Shown here: positions 6,262-7,725 of the stretch, piece after piece
Numbering within the stretch: position 1 is the stretch's first letter
How the letters are laid out: each line of letters starts with the position of its first letter
Source: Pseudoxanthomonas sp.
Lineage (GTDB): Bacteria > Pseudomonadota > Gammaproteobacteria > Xanthomonadales > Xanthomonadaceae
Assembly (NCBI GenBank): GCA_026785795.1
Contig: JAJAZJ010000202.1
Span: forward strand, 1 to 7,725
Reading direction: 5' to 3'
Length of the DNA: 7,725 nucleotides
Translations under genes and position numbers: made by a program
The notes under the pieces: generated by a model
Seen by the model: only the letters and a program-made list of their open reading frames with translations
Database searches by the model: none
What the model was told of the DNA's origin: nothing

Positions 6262-7311
6262 TCATTCCAGCAGCCGCGCCCAGCCATCCATGCCCTCCAC
6301 GCGCGCCAGCGCCAGCTTCACGCAGACCAGCAGCGGCACCGCCAGCAGCAGGCCGATGATTCCCCAAAGCCATCCGAACAGCAGCAGCGCCAGGATCAGC
6401 ACCAGCGGCGACAGGGCCATGCGCCGGCCGAGCACGATCGGGGTCACGATCTGCCCTTCCAGGGTGTTCAGGCCCACGTAGAACAAGGCCGGGAGCACCG
6501 ATAGCCACGGGTCCTCGAAACTCACGAAGCCCACCACCAACATCAGGCCCATCCCGATCAGCGCGCCCACGTACGGCGCAAAATTCAGCAGCGCCACCAC
6601 CGTGCCCCACAGTAGCGCTTCGGGCAGCGGCAGCTGCAGCGCGTACAGGAAGCCGGCGAACACCAGGCCGACCAGCACATTGATTACGCTGATGGTCAGC
6701 ACGTAACGCGACAGTTCGAGTTCAATCGAGCGCATTACCTCCACGGTAACTTTCTTTTGCTGGTGCCCGGGCAGCAGCGCGATTGCACGCCGCTGCAGGT
6801 TTTCGCCGTAGAACAGGAAGAACAGGGTCAGCAACACCACCGCCGCCATCGACGCCAGCATGGGCGGGGTAGTCATCAGCATCCGGTACGGGTCGTCCAC
6901 CTCGGTGCGCACTACCTGGACACGCTTGGCCGGCTCACCGCCCGCGGCGCGTGCGATGTTCTCCGCGGCCTGGTTGGCTTCCTGCATCGGCTTGGCCCAC
7001 TCACGCAGTTTTGGCGCCAGCTGCTTGAGCTCGCGCGGCACATTGCCCACCCACTCGGTGGCCGGTACCACGAGCTGGCTGCCGAGCGCGGCGGCCGTGG
7101 CCAGCCCTCCCACCACGACCAGCACCGCACCCAGGGCGCGCGGCACCCACAGACGCTTGAGCAGGCGCACGATGGGGTTGGCCACCAGCGCGAAGAACAT
7201 TGCCAGCAGCACCGGCAGCAGCAGGTCCTGTGCCGCCCACAGCGTGTAGCCCACGGCCAGCGTGGCCAGCACCAGCACGGCGACGGAGGCGCGCGGGCGC
7301 GGCGCCGTCAT
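6262..7311 (-). CDS. AI-2E (PerM/YdiK) family membrane transporter
   Basis: A 349-residue inner-membrane protein. The N-terminus has paired helices (about 9-27 and 29-44: LWAAQDLLLPVLLAMFFALV) and a third at 60-80. A soluble stretch with amphipathic, charged sequence follows (about 85-145). The conserved C-terminal membrane block covers helices at about 150-170, 203-224, 232-262, 268-285 and 298-335. Family signatures include NFAPYVGALIG at 243-253 and EGQIVTPIVLGRRMALSPLV at 285-304. The family was named for proposed autoinducer-2 export, but members include Na+/H+ antiporters and proteins of unknown substrate, so no substrate is assigned. ATG 7311 is used, although no clear ribosome binding site is seen. 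In-frame GTG at 7326 or TTG at 7374 would add 5 or 21 residues and may be the true start, because relatives often have a longer N-terminal tail. It leads into the HAD gene 31 bases downstream. Confidence 0.9.
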   Translation of the reverse strand: MTAPRPRASVAVLVLATLAVGYTLWAAQDLLLPVLLAMFFALVANPIVRLLKRLWVPRALGAVLVVVGGLATAAALGSQLVVPATEWVGNVPRELKQLAPKLREWAKPMQEANQAAENIARAAGGEPAKRVQVVRTEVDDPYRMLMTTPPMLASMAAVVLLTLFFLFYGENLQRRAIALLPGHQQKKVTVEVMRSIELELSRYVLTISVINVLVGLVFAGFLYALQLPLPEALLWGTVVALLNFAPYVGALIGMGLMLVVGFVSFEDPWLSVLPALFYVGLNTLEGQIVTPIVLGRRMALSPLVLILALLLFGWLWGIIGLLLAVPLLVCVKLALARVEGMDGWARLLE

Positions 7312-7426
7312 GGCCGCTGCGGGCACGTCGGATTCATCAGCGGGGATGAGCGGATCGGGTGGCAGCAGGCTCAAGTGGGCACTCGCGTTGAGGAGGAGGT
7401 GGCGGTGCTGTGCACGTGGATGACGA
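7312..7426. other. 115-base gap upstream of the AI-2E-family gene
   Basis: No gene or recognisable promoter is seen between the stop of the leftward gene at 7427 and ATG 7311. The leftward frame of the transporter stays open through it and beyond, so part may encode an N-terminal extension. A pyrimidine-rich tract (leftward CCTCCTCCTC, 7391-7400) offers no ribosome binding site. Confidence 0.4.
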
Positions 7427-7725
7427 TCAGCGTTCGGATATTTCCGTGGCCGCTTCGGCCGGGCGCGGCTGCGCGTCGTGCATCGGGTCCGGGGTGCGGC
7501 TGGCGCGCGCTGAGGGCGGGATGTAGGCGCTGCCGGCTGCGGCTGCCGGTGCGGGTGCAGGCGCGGGTGGTGTCGCAGCCTGCGCGGCGCCTTGCGCACT
7601 GTCGGCGGCTTTGGCGGCCTTGTCAGCGGCGAACGTGGCCTGCGCGGTGGCGAACAGGCCGGAGACGGCGCTGACCATCTGCAGCGTGCGTGCGCCGCCG
7701 AGCGCGCGCAGCGGCTCGGCGCGGC
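7427..7725 (-). CDS. C-terminal fragment of an unrecognised Ala/Pro-rich protein
   Basis: The leftward frame is open from the window edge to TGA at 7427-7429, about 98 codons, so the N-terminus lies outside. An internal ATG at 7678 exists, but the frame continues upstream with ordinary residues (EPLRALGGARTLQ), so I treat it as the end of a longer protein. The visible part has a mildly hydrophobic stretch (MVSAVSGLFATAQATFA). After it come an Ala/Lys segment, a Pro-Ala low-complexity linker (PAPAPAPAAAAG) and a charged tail ending ISER. Such tails are usually disordered. I do not recognise the family. It may belong to the same leftward operon as the AI-2E-family gene, with a 115-base gap. The strongly GC-ending codons favour a real gene. 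Confidence 0.5.
   Translation of the reverse strand, partial: RAEPLRALGGARTLQMVSAVSGLFATAQATFAADKAAKAADSAQGAAQAATPPAPAPAPAAAAGSAYIPPSARASRTPDPMHDAQPRPAEAATEISER

Noticed and set aside
7375..7599. 75-codon Arg/His/Pro-rich extension of the transporter frame
   Set aside because: It overlaps, on the same strand, the more gene-like tail ending at 7427, and its composition is atypical for this family.
6757..7674. 305-codon open frame on the + strand
   Set aside because: It is antisense to the AI-2E-family gene, rich in His/Gln/Arg, with no motif.

Overview
The window is GC-rich, densely coded bacterial chromosome, with codon use dominated by G or C at the third position. Gene content and a GTAG-headed REP-type inverted repeat (3348-3442) suggest a gammaproteobacterium of the Xanthomonadaceae/Lysobacteraceae (Stenotrophomonas, Lysobacter or a relative). 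This placement is inferred from style and recognised families, not from a marker gene. I see no tRNA, rRNA, CRISPR array, insertion sequence or phage gene.

The left half (1-4097) reads rightwards and looks like one operon. It holds the C-terminal end of an ABC-2 type permease, an exported amidohydrolase fused to a C-terminal CIA30-like domain, a DesK-type membrane histidine kinase and a DesR/NarL-type response regulator. ABC exporter plus DesKR-like pairs are known in Bacillus (YvfRS-YvfTU; the linearmycin system LnrJK-LnrLMN), where the two-component system senses a membrane or antibiotic signal and induces the exporter. The unusual member here is the exported hydrolase between transporter and sensor. 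A 95-bp REP pair separates the kinase from the regulator and supplies the kinase stop codon. The regulator then has only a TTG start, reached through two tiny overlapping reading frames; this is either translational coupling or a one-base lesion.

The right half (4141-7725) reads leftwards and converges on the first operon. In transcription order it holds the tail of an unrecognised Ala/Pro-rich protein (7427-7725), an AI-2E/PerM-family membrane protein, a YigB-like HAD phosphatase and an M17 leucyl aminopeptidase. The last two overlap by 4 bases (ATGA). This looks like a housekeeping cluster. The two operons meet in a 43-base gap that contains one short hairpin.

The most interesting region is 240-3500: the amidohydrolase-CIA30 fusion embedded in a sensor/exporter operon, and the odd kinase-regulator junction.
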